Shown: positions 34,658 through 44,774, numbered from the stretch's first letter. The stretch is DNA of 64,000 nucleotides from Brevundimonas sp. Root608 (GCF_001427825.1 NZ_LMGT01000001.1:481301-545300), one strand, 5' to 3'. Notes: generated by a model from the letters alone, not told the origin. A program made the numbers and translations.

Positions 34658-35911
34658 TCAGGGCCGGCGACCGGCGCTGATCCGCAAACGATCAAACCAC
34701 ACAACGCTTTGTGTCCGGCGGTCACCCGGAACGGCCTCAAGGCGCAGCCATTGGGCTGAGCAATTCTCGCCCGGCACGGCGATAGGGATACTGAAGGCTC
34801 GCCAGGTTCCACCGACGGCCCGCGAGGCATCCACGCCGGCTTCTCCGATTACCACGCTGGATTCTGCACACAGCACTCGCCATTGCATGCGAACGTCCTG
34901 GGTCGCCGTCTCCACGCGAAGTTGTCCGGTCAGGACGTGCGGGCCGGCGTCCAGAACCAGGAGTTGCTCGGCGAAGACATCGTTGCGGCGCCCGTCATAC
35001 TCCACGCGGAGAGCATTATCGTCCTGTCGCACGTCGTCCTCGGTAATCTGGACCGAAATCCCCGCCGCGGTTCCCAGGCGCCATCCGAATGGCAGAAAAT
35101 CGGGAATTGCTTCCTGGCTAAAGTCGCCGTTCTGCAATGCCTGTCCCACCGCAGGACGGTTGAGTTGACCCCGCAGGAAACGAATGCCCGGATAACGGCC
35201 TTCCGAGGCCCACATTCGATAAAGATGGCCCAGCTCGGAATCGGTAAAGGGCCGGGCGGAGGGCTGAAGGGCGATCGCCAGCGACGCGAGGACCGGATCG
35301 CCGTCCTCTCGCGCATGAAGGGAGTTCAGGTACGCGGGACGCCAGGACGGGCCGGCCGCCAGAAGGCGGGTAAGGTGCGGCGTCGACCGGGGATCCGACA
35401 GGGCGGCCGTCGTGAACAGGTTAAACACCTGCGGTTGCAGGTCTTCCCTGCGCCTGACCAAGGTATCGGCGTGCGCGAAGGACGAACCATAGTCCCCCCG
35501 GCGCAGGCGGTTTTCCATCAACCAGGCGTGTGCGGGATCGTCGCGCAAGCTCCAGTTTCCCGCCAAGGTGAGGATATCATCGGCGCGCTGTTCACCAGCG
35601 TCTTGAGCTTCGACCAAACCCCTGACCCGCAAGGCGCGGGCGTTGAAGGGCGCTCGCGACAGGGATTCGTCCGCCAGCGCCTTGGCGTTTTCAAAGCGCT
35701 TCTGGGCGAACTCGCTCTCGGCCGCCTTGCGAAGAACTTCGGGGGAGGCGGGCGAAAGCCTCACCGCCAGAGCTGGCGCCGCACGGTCTGCAACCGGAAC
35801 CTTGACGATCTCCCAGCCCAGCCACACGGCGGCAACCACGCAGCCATACCAAAGCAGCCTCTCGCCCGGGAACCTCCCCGGCCCCCGGCGGTTGGCGACC
35901 TCCTTAATCAC
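34658..35911 (-). CDS. Membrane-anchored TPR protein with C-terminal beta-sandwich
   Basis: 417 aa. Short cytoplasmic N-terminus, one transmembrane helix (about 19-36), then TPR-like helices (about 50-130; FENAKALADESLSRAPFNARALRVRG) and a C-terminal beta-rich domain (about 265-417: NGDFSQEAIPDFLPFGWRL...WFDRLRIS) like carbohydrate-binding jelly-roll modules. The GTG start at 35911 overlaps the stop of the Wzc-like gene (GTGA), so the two are coupled. Role in polysaccharide assembly is inferred: such proteins may bind the growing glycan or scaffold the polymerase. No enzyme motif seen. Confidence 0.75.
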   Translation of the reverse strand: MIKEVANRRGPGRFPGERLLWYGCVVAAVWLGWEIVKVPVADRAAPALAVRLSPASPEVLRKAAESEFAQKRFENAKALADESLSRAPFNARALRVRGLVEAQDAGEQRADDILTLAGNWSLRDDPAHAWLMENRLRRGDYGSSFAHADTLVRRREDLQPQVFNLFTTAALSDPRSTPHLTRLLAAGPSWRPAYLNSLHAREDGDPVLASLAIALQPSARPFTDSELGHLYRMWASEGRYPGIRFLRGQLNRPAVGQALQNGDFSQEAIPDFLPFGWRLGTAAGISVQITEDDVRQDDNALRVEYDGRRNDVFAEQLLVLDAGPHVLTGQLRVETATQDVRMQWRVLCAESSVVIGEAGVDASRAVGGTWRAFSIPIAVPGENCSAQWLRLEAVPGDRRTQSVVWFDRLRISAGRRP

Positions 35912-38163
35912 CGCTTTTTGGCCTTACGGCTCTTGTCCTTCCCTTCGGAGCCAGGGCCGTAATTATAGTCGTAGGCGTACTCATAGCCGCCGTACTGGAC
36001 CGTTTTGGTATTGAACTTGGTCAGAACGGCCCCGAGAATCCGACCGCCCCCGATCGACAGCCGGCGAAGGGCGCCGCGAGCCTGGGCCCGTCGGGTGCCT
36101 TTGGATTCCAGAACGAACAGCGTTCCTCTGACGGCCGAAGAGAGCAGCGGCGCATCTGCGAAACCCAGGACGGGCGGACCATCGATTACGATGTGGTCGT
36201 AGACGCCTTCGGCCTCCGCGAGCACCAGCTTCAAGCGATCCCCGCCCCACAGTTCCGCGGGGTTTGGCGGGAGCGGGCCGCAGGGGATGAAGTCCAGGTT
36301 CGGCTGGGAAGTGGGCTTGGCGAGCGTCTGCAGGTCGGCAGAGCCCGACAGCAGATTGCTCATCCCCACGTCGTTCTCGACGCCCATCACGCGGTGCATA
36401 GACGGGTTCCGGAGATCCCCGTCGGCAAGCAGCACGCGCCGGCCGAGACGAGCCAGATTGACCGCCATGGCGTAGGCGGTGGTGGACTTGCCTTCAGCGG
36501 GTTTGGAACTGGTGACCAGTATTGTCGAAGGCGCGCCGTTCGGCGTTGAGAACTGCAATGCAGTTCTCAACGAATAATAGGCCTCGGAGAAATTGGACCT
36601 TACGTCGTTCAGGGCCGTGGCCGGAGTCTCGCCTCGGTCCAGCAGCGGGATGACGCCGAGGGTGGGGAGGCCCAACTTGGATTCCACGTCGTCGGGCGAC
36701 GCCAACGTCTCGTCCAGTGCTTCCAGAATGAAGGCGGCGGCGACGCCAAGCCCCATGCCGAACAGGGCCGCGAGGAGGAGGTTGAGCAACAGACGGGGCT
36801 CGGAAGGACTTCCCGGAATTTCTGCCTGATCGATGATCGAAATGTTGTTGGAAGCGATGCCGCCGGTCACGCCGACTTCCTTGTATCGCTGCAGAAGCCC
36901 GTCATAGAGCGTCCGGCTGGTGTCCAGTTCGCGCTGAAGGATGTTGTACTGAACGCTTCGGTCCCGCAGGTCGAGAACCTGGCCTTTCAGCCCCTCCACC
37001 TGGTTCTGCAGGCCGCGCTCCTCGCCGACAGCCACGACATACTGACCGCGGATGGAGTTCCGGATCGACCCGGCAATCGTATTGATCTGGCTATCCAGCT
37101 CTTCGCGCCGCGCGTTGAGCTGGACCATTTCCGGCCAGGCAGGCTGATAGACTTGCAGCTTTTGCTGATACTCGGCGTCCACTTTCGCCCGCTCTTCCGC
37201 CAGACGCTGGATGGCCGGATTCTGAAGCACCTCGGGGAGGCTCATCAAGGGCGCGCCGGATGCCTGCCGCCATTTTGCTTCGGCCGCAAGGCGCGCTGCC
37301 CGGGCAACGCCGAGGGCGTTGTTGAGGCTGGAAAGGTTCGCCGAGGCCAGGGACTGGGATTCGGCGCCGGTGGCGCTATCCGCTTCGCGGACGTTGATGA
37401 TTTGCTGGGCGGCGGCGTAGGCGACCAATTGCCGTTCAGCGGCTTCGAGTTTCGTCTTTGTCTGGGCGATCAGGTCTTCCAGGAAAGTGCGGGCGTAGGC
37501 CGAGGATTCGTACCGGCGATCGAGATTGGCCTGGATGAAATTCTCGCCATATGCGTTCGCTACACGAGCGGCCAGACGGGGGTCGGCGCTTTCGAACGAG
37601 ACGACGACCAGCCGCGACCCCCTCACAGGCGCCACGTCGAGATTGCCGAGCAGGGTCTGGACCACTACCTCACGGCGAAGGGCCGCCCGGGCGGCCGCCG
37701 TGCCCTCTTCGGCCGGCGGCTCGACCTTCATCTGCTCCAGAAAGGCGTCCGAGTTCGCCAGGCCCAGAGAATCGACCACACGCTCGGCGAGCGAACGACT
37801 GCGCAACAAGCCGTATTGTGTCTGAAAGAACTCTTCGCCCTGGACCATGGATTCCCGGGGCTGCACTTCGTCGACATTCAGGACCCGCGCCGATTCCCGA
37901 TCGATCTGCAGTGTCGCCGACGCCCGGTAGATTGGCGTCATGAGGAGTGTCGCCACCGCGCCCAGAACCAGGGCCGCGATCAGGGAGCCGAGGATCAGGA
38001 AGCGGTGCTTGACCGCGAGTCGCCAATACTCCGCGATATCGAATGTCGCCTCGTTTCCGCCGAACATCGGGGCGCGGTGTGTATCGACCGGGCCAAACGG
38101 CCCGGGGGCAGCGGCACCCCTGAAAATTCCGCCCTGTTTCGCAGCGTCGCCTTCGCCGAACAT
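35908..38163 (-). CDS. Wzc-like polysaccharide co-polymerase / tyrosine autokinase
   Basis: 751 aa inner-membrane protein controlling chain length and export. Wzz domain with TM1 (about 54-76) and TM2 (about 458-481), a long periplasmic coiled coil between them (GNVR region about 340-445), then a cytoplasmic BY-kinase: Walker A SSKPAEGKST (K559), Walker A' VLLADGDLR (577-585), Walker B HIVIDGPP (657-664). The tail holds six Tyr in twelve residues (724, 727, 729, 731, 733, 735), the autophosphorylation cluster. Length and fusion are normal for proteobacterial Wzc. Read in the same direction as the Wza-like gene upstream, 133 bp apart. Confidence 0.94.
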   Translation of the reverse strand: MFGEGDAAKQGGIFRGAAAPGPFGPVDTHRAPMFGGNEATFDIAEYWRLAVKHRFLILGSLIAALVLGAVATLLMTPIYRASATLQIDRESARVLNVDEVQPRESMVQGEEFFQTQYGLLRSRSLAERVVDSLGLANSDAFLEQMKVEPPAEEGTAAARAALRREVVVQTLLGNLDVAPVRGSRLVVVSFESADPRLAARVANAYGENFIQANLDRRYESSAYARTFLEDLIAQTKTKLEAAERQLVAYAAAQQIINVREADSATGAESQSLASANLSSLNNALGVARAARLAAEAKWRQASGAPLMSLPEVLQNPAIQRLAEERAKVDAEYQQKLQVYQPAWPEMVQLNARREELDSQINTIAGSIRNSIRGQYVVAVGEERGLQNQVEGLKGQVLDLRDRSVQYNILQRELDTSRTLYDGLLQRYKEVGVTGGIASNNISIIDQAEIPGSPSEPRLLLNLLLAALFGMGLGVAAAFILEALDETLASPDDVESKLGLPTLGVIPLLDRGETPATALNDVRSNFSEAYYSLRTALQFSTPNGAPSTILVTSSKPAEGKSTTAYAMAVNLARLGRRVLLADGDLRNPSMHRVMGVENDVGMSNLLSGSADLQTLAKPTSQPNLDFIPCGPLPPNPAELWGGDRLKLVLAEAEGVYDHIVIDGPPVLGFADAPLLSSAVRGTLFVLESKGTRRAQARGALRRLSIGGGRILGAVLTKFNTKTVQYGGYEYAYDYNYGPGSEGKDKSRKAKKR

Positions 38164-38296
38164 TCTTGATTACCTAGTTTTGACTTGGATACGATGCCCT
38201 ACACGCCTCTAGCGTATGGACGTAGTGAGCGCGAGTTTTCCCGCCGGCCCGATGAACACGCGTCACGTTGGCAGCCTCGCCGCCATTCCGCTGACC

Positions 38297-38986
38297 CTAC
38301 AGATAGCTGAAGACAGCCAGCCCCGGAAGCGCTGCGAGAATCTCTCGCAGGGTGACGCTGAGACGGGAGGTATCGACAATGACGATATCGTCGCCCTGAA
38401 GATAGGGATCTGTCATCTGACCACCCCGGATCTGGCCAAGATCAAACAAGGCGACCATTCGCCGTCCCTCTACAGTCCGGAAAACCGCGACGCTGGAAAG
38501 ATTTGCGACGCGGGTAGGTCCCTCCGCCATTGCGACGGCCTGCAGCAGGGTTGTGCGGCCCCGCATCTGATAGACGCCGGGCTTGGTCACCGCTCCGTCG
38601 ATCGTCACCTTCTGGTTGGCCGCTTCTATGACCGTGACGCTCACTTGGGGATTCCGCAGATAGCGTTCCCGGAGGAGTCGCTCCATCTCGCGGGACAGGT
38701 CCTCAGGCGTGAGTCCGGCAGCCTTTATCGTTCCGATCATCGGCATCTGCAGGTTGCCGGAGGCGTCTACAAAGATTTCCTCGAAGCTGAGGTCCTCAAT
38801 CTGGAACACCGCGACATTCAGTTTGTCCGACGGTCCGATACGGTATTCCGGGTCCGAGGCCGTTGCGGCGCTGACCTGCAGCGCGTCGGCGTTCACCGTC
38901 GTCGCCACCTCGGGCGAAGCCTGGCGGGGCGCGCCAGCGCAACCGACAACCAGCACCGCCAAAAGAGCCATGAAGGGAAGACGCAT
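38297..38986 (-). CDS. Wza-like polysaccharide export lipoprotein
   Basis: 229 aa. Lipobox VVGC (Cys16 from the ATG at 38986), then the Poly_export domain (YRIGPSDKLNVAVFQIEDLSFEEIFVDASGNLQMPMIGTI, about 48-88) and one SLBB-type domain (KVTIDGAVTKPGVYQM, about 126-141). It forms part of the outer-membrane export channel with the Wzc-like protein. Shorter than E. coli Wza (about 380 aa), but like the small exporters of alphaproteobacteria (one SLBB). A TTG codon lies directly before the ATG; I prefer the ATG. Confidence 0.9.
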   Translation of the reverse strand: MRLPFMALLAVLVVGCAGAPRQASPEVATTVNADALQVSAATASDPEYRIGPSDKLNVAVFQIEDLSFEEIFVDASGNLQMPMIGTIKAAGLTPEDLSREMERLLRERYLRNPQVSVTVIEAANQKVTIDGAVTKPGVYQMRGRTTLLQAVAMAEGPTRVANLSSVAVFRTVEGRRMVALFDLGQIRGGQMTDPYLQGDDIVIVDTSRLSVTLREILAALPGLAVFSYL

Positions 38987-39277
38987 CAAGATAATCCAGC
39001 TTGAGACTGAGGGGTTACAATATGATAGCCACCGGTCTCACCGACGACCCCAGCGGTCTACGACACGGACGCTCTGAAGGCAAAGGCTGGTTCAGCGTTA
39101 TGGCGGGTGATGCGTCCGCGGCGGCTTCGGGCTGTCCAGTCACGCTCGATTGCGCTGGCGACCGATCTGATGACCCGTCAGGCCTCGAGGGGTGGCGGTC
39201 AGAACATTCAACATGTAGTGACCGCTGGTTCCGAAAGCCGGTCACAGCCAAACCGGGGTTTCAGAAGAGAGGCCGCG
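38987..39277. promoter_or_regulatory. Divergent spacer between wza-like and PglF-like genes
   Basis: 291 bp without a convincing gene. It must hold promoters for the leftward export genes and the rightward dehydratase/flippase/asnB group. I see no clear operator. A faint imperfect duplication (39043-39079 against 39169-39205) is present. Confidence 0.35.
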
Positions 39278-41224
39278 ATGTTTCGAGTTTTGAAGTTCAC
39301 CACCCATCTTCTTGTGGTGATGGGCGCCTTTCTGCTTGCGTATCAAATGCGGCGCGCGCTTGATCTTGACTGGTGGCTGACGAACGACGACGCACAGCGT
39401 GTCATCGGCTGGGCGGCTCTCTACGCCCTCATCGCGGGCGCTATTGAGCTGGTTTCCCAAACCGAGCGCGGAGCCTGGCGTTTTGCCTCGGCGCGGGAGG
39501 TAGTCGTTCTGCTACGGAACACCATCGTCACGGCGCTGGTGTTTGTTCTTCTGATTTTCATCCTCGATCGAGGGGTGGATCTGCCTCGATCCGTGCTGCC
39601 GTTGGCCTGGGGATTGAGCTTCGCATTTCTCGTCGGACTGCGCTTGTCCTGGCGGCTCGTGTACGACCGAAACCTGGCCGCAAACATCCTGCCGTCCTGG
39701 TGGCGGGGCAAGGCTCCGCATGGCAAGGCCCTTGTGATCGTAGGACCGCTCGCCGCAGCCGAAAGACATGTTCGACATTTGAGATCTGACGCGGACCGGG
39801 GCTACTGGCCCGAGATCGTTCTGACGCCGAACCTCCAGGAGCAGGGTCTGAAGCTGCACGACGTACCCTGTGTCGCGGGGTACGCGAATCTCGAAAAGGT
39901 CCTGGCTATGCGCGGGAAGGAATCCCAGCGCCCGCCCTCTATTCTCTTTCTCGCGGAACCGGTCGCAGAGATGGGGTTCACCGCTGAACGGATCGGCCGT
40001 CTCCGGGCCGCCGGGCACGCGTTGCTGCGTCCGCAATCGCTGATCGGCCTGAATGAGGTGGACGGCGGCGGATCAAACAGGTTGCGGGAAATTTCCCTCG
40101 AGGAATTTCTCCCGCGCGAGCCCGTTCGTCTGGACCCAGGGCCCATCACCGCACTCATCGAGAACCGCCGCGTGATGGTGACCGGGGCGGGCGGAAGCAT
40201 TGGTTCGGAACTGGCGCGTCAGCTGACGGCGTTACGCTGCGCTCATCTCAGTCTGGTTGATCATTCGGAGTTTCTGCTTTTCGAGATCAATCGCGAGTTG
40301 GCCGAGCGTTATCCTTCCGGCTCGCGGCGCGCCCTTCTTGCAAACGTGCGGGACGAGGATCGAGTTACCGAAATCATGCACCAGGAACGGCCGGACATTG
40401 TGTTTCACGCCGCCGCCCTCAAACATGTCGCCCTTGTTGAGGGCAATCCCGCCGAGGGCGTACTGACCAATGTGCTGGGCACCTCGAACGTGATGACGAC
40501 GGCGATCAAGGCCGGGGCTGCCCAGTTTGTGCTGATCTCGACCGACAAGGCCGTGGCCCCCAGCAACACGATGGGCGCGACCAAACGTATTGCGGAAACA
40601 CTTCTTGACCTAACCGCATCGGGGAAGACCCGATTGTCGGCTGTCCGCTTCGGCAACGTCCTCGGATCAGCCGGGTCGGTCGTGCCGATCTTCCGTGACC
40701 AGATCGCGCGCGGCGGTCCGGTCACCGTGACCCATCCCGATGTCGACCGCTACTTTATGACCATTCCGGAAGCCGTCCAACTGGTGCTGCACAGCAGTGC
40801 GATCAAGGCCAGTCAATCCGGGCGTGAGCCAAGCAAATTCCTGCTCGAGATGGGACAGCCCGTGAAGATTGCGGACCTCGCGCGGCAGATGATTGAACTG
40901 AGCGGCAAGGTGCCCGACATCGACATCGAGATCGAGTTCACCGGTCTCAAGCCGGGCGAAAAGTTGTCGGAGATCCTTTTTGATGAAGGAGAAAGCGTAA
41001 CGGAGTGCGTTCCAGGCATCATGGAGATTCGCACTGCCAGCGCCCCCGATCTGACCGAAGCCGACGTCAGGGATCTGATAGCGGTGGCCAAGCGTCGCGA
41101 CGAGCCTCGCACTCGCGAAGCGATCGCCGGCGCCATTGAGGCCATCCGCGGTGTCGATGTCAGGCGGCCCAGAAAACCTCGCCCGATGAGCATTGTTCCC
41201 GATACCCGGGCAAGCCGGTCCTGA
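39278..41224 (+). CDS. UDP-HexNAc 4,6-dehydratase, membrane-bound (PglF/WbpM/CapD family)
   Basis: 648 aa. Four transmembrane helices (about 5-130), a degenerate nucleotide-binding domain (about 150-255), then the SDR catalytic domain (about 295-585). NAD motif GAGGSIGS (303-310); active-site stretch STDKAVAPSNTMGATKR (421-437) has the Asp-Lys and the Met/Lys (M432, K436) replacement of the normal Tyr-Lys typical of this family. Predicted reaction: UDP-GlcNAc to UDP-4-keto-6-deoxy-GlcNAc, the first step to rare sugars such as QuiNAc or diNAcBac. Start ATG 39278 behind agaagagagg; the ORF upstream lacks membrane character. This is a UDP route, separate from the LegB gene at 53372. Confidence 0.9.
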   Translation: MFRVLKFTTHLLVVMGAFLLAYQMRRALDLDWWLTNDDAQRVIGWAALYALIAGAIELVSQTERGAWRFASAREVVVLLRNTIVTALVFVLLIFILDRGVDLPRSVLPLAWGLSFAFLVGLRLSWRLVYDRNLAANILPSWWRGKAPHGKALVIVGPLAAAERHVRHLRSDADRGYWPEIVLTPNLQEQGLKLHDVPCVAGYANLEKVLAMRGKESQRPPSILFLAEPVAEMGFTAERIGRLRAAGHALLRPQSLIGLNEVDGGGSNRLREISLEEFLPREPVRLDPGPITALIENRRVMVTGAGGSIGSELARQLTALRCAHLSLVDHSEFLLFEINRELAERYPSGSRRALLANVRDEDRVTEIMHQERPDIVFHAAALKHVALVEGNPAEGVLTNVLGTSNVMTTAIKAGAAQFVLISTDKAVAPSNTMGATKRIAETLLDLTASGKTRLSAVRFGNVLGSAGSVVPIFRDQIARGGPVTVTHPDVDRYFMTIPEAVQLVLHSSAIKASQSGREPSKFLLEMGQPVKIADLARQMIELSGKVPDIDIEIEFTGLKPGEKLSEILFDEGESVTECVPGIMEIRTASAPDLTEADVRDLIAVAKRRDEPRTREAIAGAIEAIRGVDVRRPRKPRPMSIVPDTRASRS

Positions 41225-41281
41225 CCGGCTCCGCCCACGGAACAGCGCTCGCCTCTCCGCCCTTGGCTTGAAGGGGGACCG

Positions 41282-42898
41282 ATGTCTGATGCATCCCTCT
41301 TCATCCGCCCGGGCACCGATCGTACCCGCGTCCTGGTGGTGCTGACCCTTGTTGTCTCGCTGGTGGCAAAGCTGCTGGGCTTCGTTCGGGTCCAGCAGAT
41401 CGCGGCTCTGCTCGGCGCTACCATCTACGCCGACGCCCTGCTGCTGACCTTCCAACTGATATGGCTGCTGGAAACGGTGTTGGTCGCCGGGGCCGTCGTC
41501 CCGGCGCTGGTGGCGCGAATCTATCGGGTGGAGTCAGAGGAAACGGCCGAGGCGGCTGCCCGCCTGTTTCTGCATGCTGCCCTGTGGGCCACGTCCGCGA
41601 CAGCTGCATACGGGGTGGGATTGTGGCTGTTCGCCGATCAGATCATCGCCCTCGCCGCGCCAGGCTTCGACAGTCAGGCCCGGCAGCTGTTTCGGGATCT
41701 CCTCGCCCTCAGTGTGGTTGCCCCCCTGTTTTTGACGCTTTCAGAATTTTCCAGCCTGGTGAACAGGCTGACTGGAAACGGCGTGTGGTATTCGGTGCCC
41801 CAGCTGGTCACTAATCTGACGGCTTTGGCGGGCCTGGTTCTGGGATTCCGTTGGCACGGCCCCACCGGAGCGGCGCAAGGAATGATCGCGGGCCTGTCGG
41901 TCGGCGCGATGGCAGTGGTGGGGCTGCAAGTTTCGGTCATGCCGCGCGATGCGGTCTCGAGCTTGTGGAGATTTCTCAAGGGGAAGGCTTCAAGGCCGAT
42001 CACCCTGCCCCACGGAAAGGCCTACTGGGGCGCAGTCCTGGCGCTGGTCCTGTCAGTCCTGGTCGGGGAGTTGTACGTTTACATAGATTTCTACTTCGCT
42101 TCGACGGTCCGCCCGGGCGGAATCGGTTTGATCAGCTATGCGAGCCGATTGGCCAATCTGACCAACATGCTGCTCGTTTCGTCAGCATTCATCATTCTCG
42201 AACCCCGCTGGGCGCGCGCCTTGGCCGAGGATGGGTCCGGCGCATGGCGCAAGGCGGTCGCCCCTGACGCCGCGGCCTTGCTGAGCCTGCTTGCCGCACC
42301 GGTGGCGGTCCTGGTCTTCTTCGCGCCTCAAGCCACCGCCCTCATTTACCGAACCGGCTCGATGGCTCCGGCGGATGCAGCAGCGCTTAACCAACTGACC
42401 CAGATCTATGGCTTTTCTGTCCTCACCATCAGCGCCGCCTTAATACTCGCACGTATTCTCGTTCTTCACAGACAGACCCGCTGGATCGTCTGGACCAGTC
42501 TGGCCGTGCTTCCGATCAAGATCGGTTTCAGCATGGTGCTGGCCCCCCGTTTCGGGCTGAACGGCCTGGCCTGGGCGACGATCGGCGGGCTGACATTGCA
42601 GGTCGCCGCCTATGCCGTGATCCTCGTCCGGTCCGGGCTTGGGTTCAGCGTCTCCGGCGTGACGCCGAGGACGCTTCGATTGATCGCCGTGTTCGCGGCG
42701 GTATTCATTGCCGCGGGGAGCGTGGCCGCGCTCGGTCTGACACACCCGGTGCTCGTCGTCATGGCATGGGGGGGGATCGCATTGTTGAACATTGCGGTGG
42801 GCGTCGGGCTCAGTTTCGCCTATTCCGGCGCTGTTAGGAGCCTGTTGTCGTCCGCCGGTTGGCGGTCCCGGCTGGCGAAGCTTCTGGGAAGACACTGA
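41282..42898 (+). CDS. MurJ/Wzx-like flippase (MOP superfamily)
   Basis: 538 aa with about fourteen transmembrane helices. The N-terminal LVAKLLGFVRVQQIAALLGATIYADALLLTFQL is the MVF/MurJ motif type (residues about 28-60). In a polysaccharide locus, such MurJ-like proteins act as the lipid-linked repeat-unit flippase. The housekeeping murJ is usually elsewhere, near other peptidoglycan genes. ATG 41282 behind aaggggga. Its TGA overlaps the ATG of the next asnB-like gene by one base. Confidence 0.85.
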   Translation: MSDASLFIRPGTDRTRVLVVLTLVVSLVAKLLGFVRVQQIAALLGATIYADALLLTFQLIWLLETVLVAGAVVPALVARIYRVESEETAEAAARLFLHAALWATSATAAYGVGLWLFADQIIALAAPGFDSQARQLFRDLLALSVVAPLFLTLSEFSSLVNRLTGNGVWYSVPQLVTNLTALAGLVLGFRWHGPTGAAQGMIAGLSVGAMAVVGLQVSVMPRDAVSSLWRFLKGKASRPITLPHGKAYWGAVLALVLSVLVGELYVYIDFYFASTVRPGGIGLISYASRLANLTNMLLVSSAFIILEPRWARALAEDGSGAWRKAVAPDAAALLSLLAAPVAVLVFFAPQATALIYRTGSMAPADAAALNQLTQIYGFSVLTISAALILARILVLHRQTRWIVWTSLAVLPIKIGFSMVLAPRFGLNGLAWATIGGLTLQVAAYAVILVRSGLGFSVSGVTPRTLRLIAVFAAVFIAAGSVAALGLTHPVLVVMAWGGIALLNIAVGVGLSFAYSGAVRSLLSSAGWRSRLAKLLGRH

Positions 42899-44760
42899 TG
42901 TGCGGGATATGCGGCGTCGTGTGGCGGCCGGATCAGAAGATCGAAGCCGGCGCGTCGGAACGTGTCACGCGGGTAATGATGGCAGCCATGAAGCATCGTG
43001 GCCCCGACGGGGAGGGTGTGCACCTCGGCCAGCGCGTCGCCTTGGGCCACCTTCGGCTGGCGGTCATTGACGTCGAAAGCGGCGCTCAGCCGATGTCGGC
43101 TCCGGATGGCCGGACGACGTTGATATTCAACGGCGAAATCTACAACTTTCAGGATCTCAGGCCCGATCTGGCAGCGCGAGGCTGGAACTTCCAGACCCGG
43201 TCTGACACCGAGGTCGTGTTGGCCGGCCATGTGCTGGAGGGTGACGCGGCGGACCGGCGTCTTAACGGAATGTATGCCTATGCCCGTCTGGAACAGACAG
43301 GCGGGTCCGAGGTCGTGACCCTGGCGATCGACCCCATAGGGATCAAGCCGCTTTACGTAGCTGAAACCGGGTCGGCCATCGTGTTCGCGTCGGAACTCCG
43401 GGGCATAATCGCGGCGCTTGAGACACTTGGCGAAACCCCCGAACTGGATGAGCAGGCTGTTGCCCAGTATCTGGCCCTGGGCTGGACCCCCGCGCCGCGC
43501 ACCCTGCTCAGGGGCGTGCGCAAGATTCCTCGCGGCGGGCGATTGCGGATACATTCGGCAACCGGCGCAATCGATGTTCTCGAGCCCCAGCCACTGCCCG
43601 CGAAGGCGGAGTCGGCGACGGTCGAAGACCTCGAGGCCGCGCTTCGGGCGGCCGTCCGGCGCCAGATGATCTCCGATGTACCGCTCGGCTTCTTCCTGTC
43701 AGGAGGCGTGGACTCGAGTTTGCTGGTGGCGCTGGCTGCCGAGATGGGTCTCGAGCCGTTGACCTTCACCGTTCGTTTTTCTGGCGAGGGTCATGGCGTC
43801 GCGGCCGCGAATGAAGCCGATGTCGCGCGTGCCGTCGCCTCTCATTTCTCGACACGACATCACGAGTGCGAAGTCACCGGCACGGTGCTGACGGAGAGCC
43901 TGGACGACGCCCTGTCGGCAATGGACCAGCCGATCGCCGACCCGGCCTGCCTTCCCCTGCTGCTGTTATCGCGTTTCGCCCGCGAGCAAGTGACTGTTTG
44001 CCTGTCAGGAGACGGGGGTGACGAACTGTTCGCCGGCTATCCGAGGCATCAGTGGACCGGCTGGAAGCAGCAATGGAGAGGATTGCCGGGCGCAATCCGT
44101 AGCCCGTTGCGAGCGGCTTCGGCGTTTCTGCCGCAGGCCCCCGCCAGCGGCGTTGCGGAATTTCTTCGCCGGGCGCGAGTGGGTTTCGATCTGATCGATG
44201 ACGAAAACTACTTCTCGGGGCCGTTTTCGGGATTGCGGGGGCGAGAGCTCGATCCGCAACCTGAGTTGCCGGACTGGGCCCGTAACGTCGCTTACGACGG
44301 CGACAAGATGCTGGAGGCGGACTTCGCGGGAGAGTTGGTCGGGCAAATGTTGCCGAAAACCGATCACGTTTCCATGTCGGCCAGCCTGGAATGCAGGGTG
44401 CCTCTGCTCGACCTTGAGGTCGTCTCGATCGCCAGGGCCATGTCGCTCTCGCAGAAGCGGCGAGGAGCTCGGGGCAAGCTGCCGCTCCGCGAACTGTTGG
44501 GCCGGCGCCTGCCCGCAAGTATCGCCGAGCGACCCAAGCACGGGTTCCGTGTTCCCCTCACAAGCTGGTTTCGGGGCGAGCTCTCGAGCCTGGTTCACGA
44601 ACGGTTGCTGTCAACAGATCGCCCCGCAGCGGGACTGTTGCCCGTGTCCGCCGTGCAGCGCCTGGTCGACCAGCACATGTCGGGCGCCGCCGAACACTCC
44701 AGCCAGATATGGAGCCTTCTGGCGCTGCACACCTGGATGGACCGTCACGGGTTGAAATAG
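42898..44760 (+). CDS. asnB: Asparagine synthase-like glutamine amidotransferase 1
   Basis: 620 aa, starting MCGICG so that Cys2 is the free nucleophile after Met removal. Class II glutaminase domain (1-200; RGPDG, FNGEIYN) and PP-loop synthetase domain with FLSGGVDSS (266-274). In glycan loci such AsnB-type proteins are often amide-forming enzymes that act on uronic acids or other carboxyls, rather than on aspartate. The start overlaps the flippase stop by one base, so they are coupled. A second paralogue lies 5 kb away (48034), sharing the same fold but differing in sequence; neither need be housekeeping. Confidence 0.88.
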   Translation: MCGICGVVWRPDQKIEAGASERVTRVMMAAMKHRGPDGEGVHLGQRVALGHLRLAVIDVESGAQPMSAPDGRTTLIFNGEIYNFQDLRPDLAARGWNFQTRSDTEVVLAGHVLEGDAADRRLNGMYAYARLEQTGGSEVVTLAIDPIGIKPLYVAETGSAIVFASELRGIIAALETLGETPELDEQAVAQYLALGWTPAPRTLLRGVRKIPRGGRLRIHSATGAIDVLEPQPLPAKAESATVEDLEAALRAAVRRQMISDVPLGFFLSGGVDSSLLVALAAEMGLEPLTFTVRFSGEGHGVAAANEADVARAVASHFSTRHHECEVTGTVLTESLDDALSAMDQPIADPACLPLLLLSRFAREQVTVCLSGDGGDELFAGYPRHQWTGWKQQWRGLPGAIRSPLRAASAFLPQAPASGVAEFLRRARVGFDLIDDENYFSGPFSGLRGRELDPQPELPDWARNVAYDGDKMLEADFAGELVGQMLPKTDHVSMSASLECRVPLLDLEVVSIARAMSLSQKRRGARGKLPLRELLGRRLPASIAERPKHGFRVPLTSWFRGELSSLVHERLLSTDRPAAGLLPVSAVQRLVDQHMSGAAEHSSQIWSLLALHTWMDRHGLK

Positions 44761-44774
44761 GCCATCTGACTGCG

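Noticed and set aside
39043..39205. Imperfect direct repeat in the wza/PglF spacer
   Set aside because: Similarity is weak with many mismatches; it may be chance.
41282..42898. Housekeeping murJ for peptidoglycan
   Set aside because: Its place inside a polysaccharide operon, one base from asnB, makes a glycan flippase more likely, though sequence alone does not exclude MurJ.
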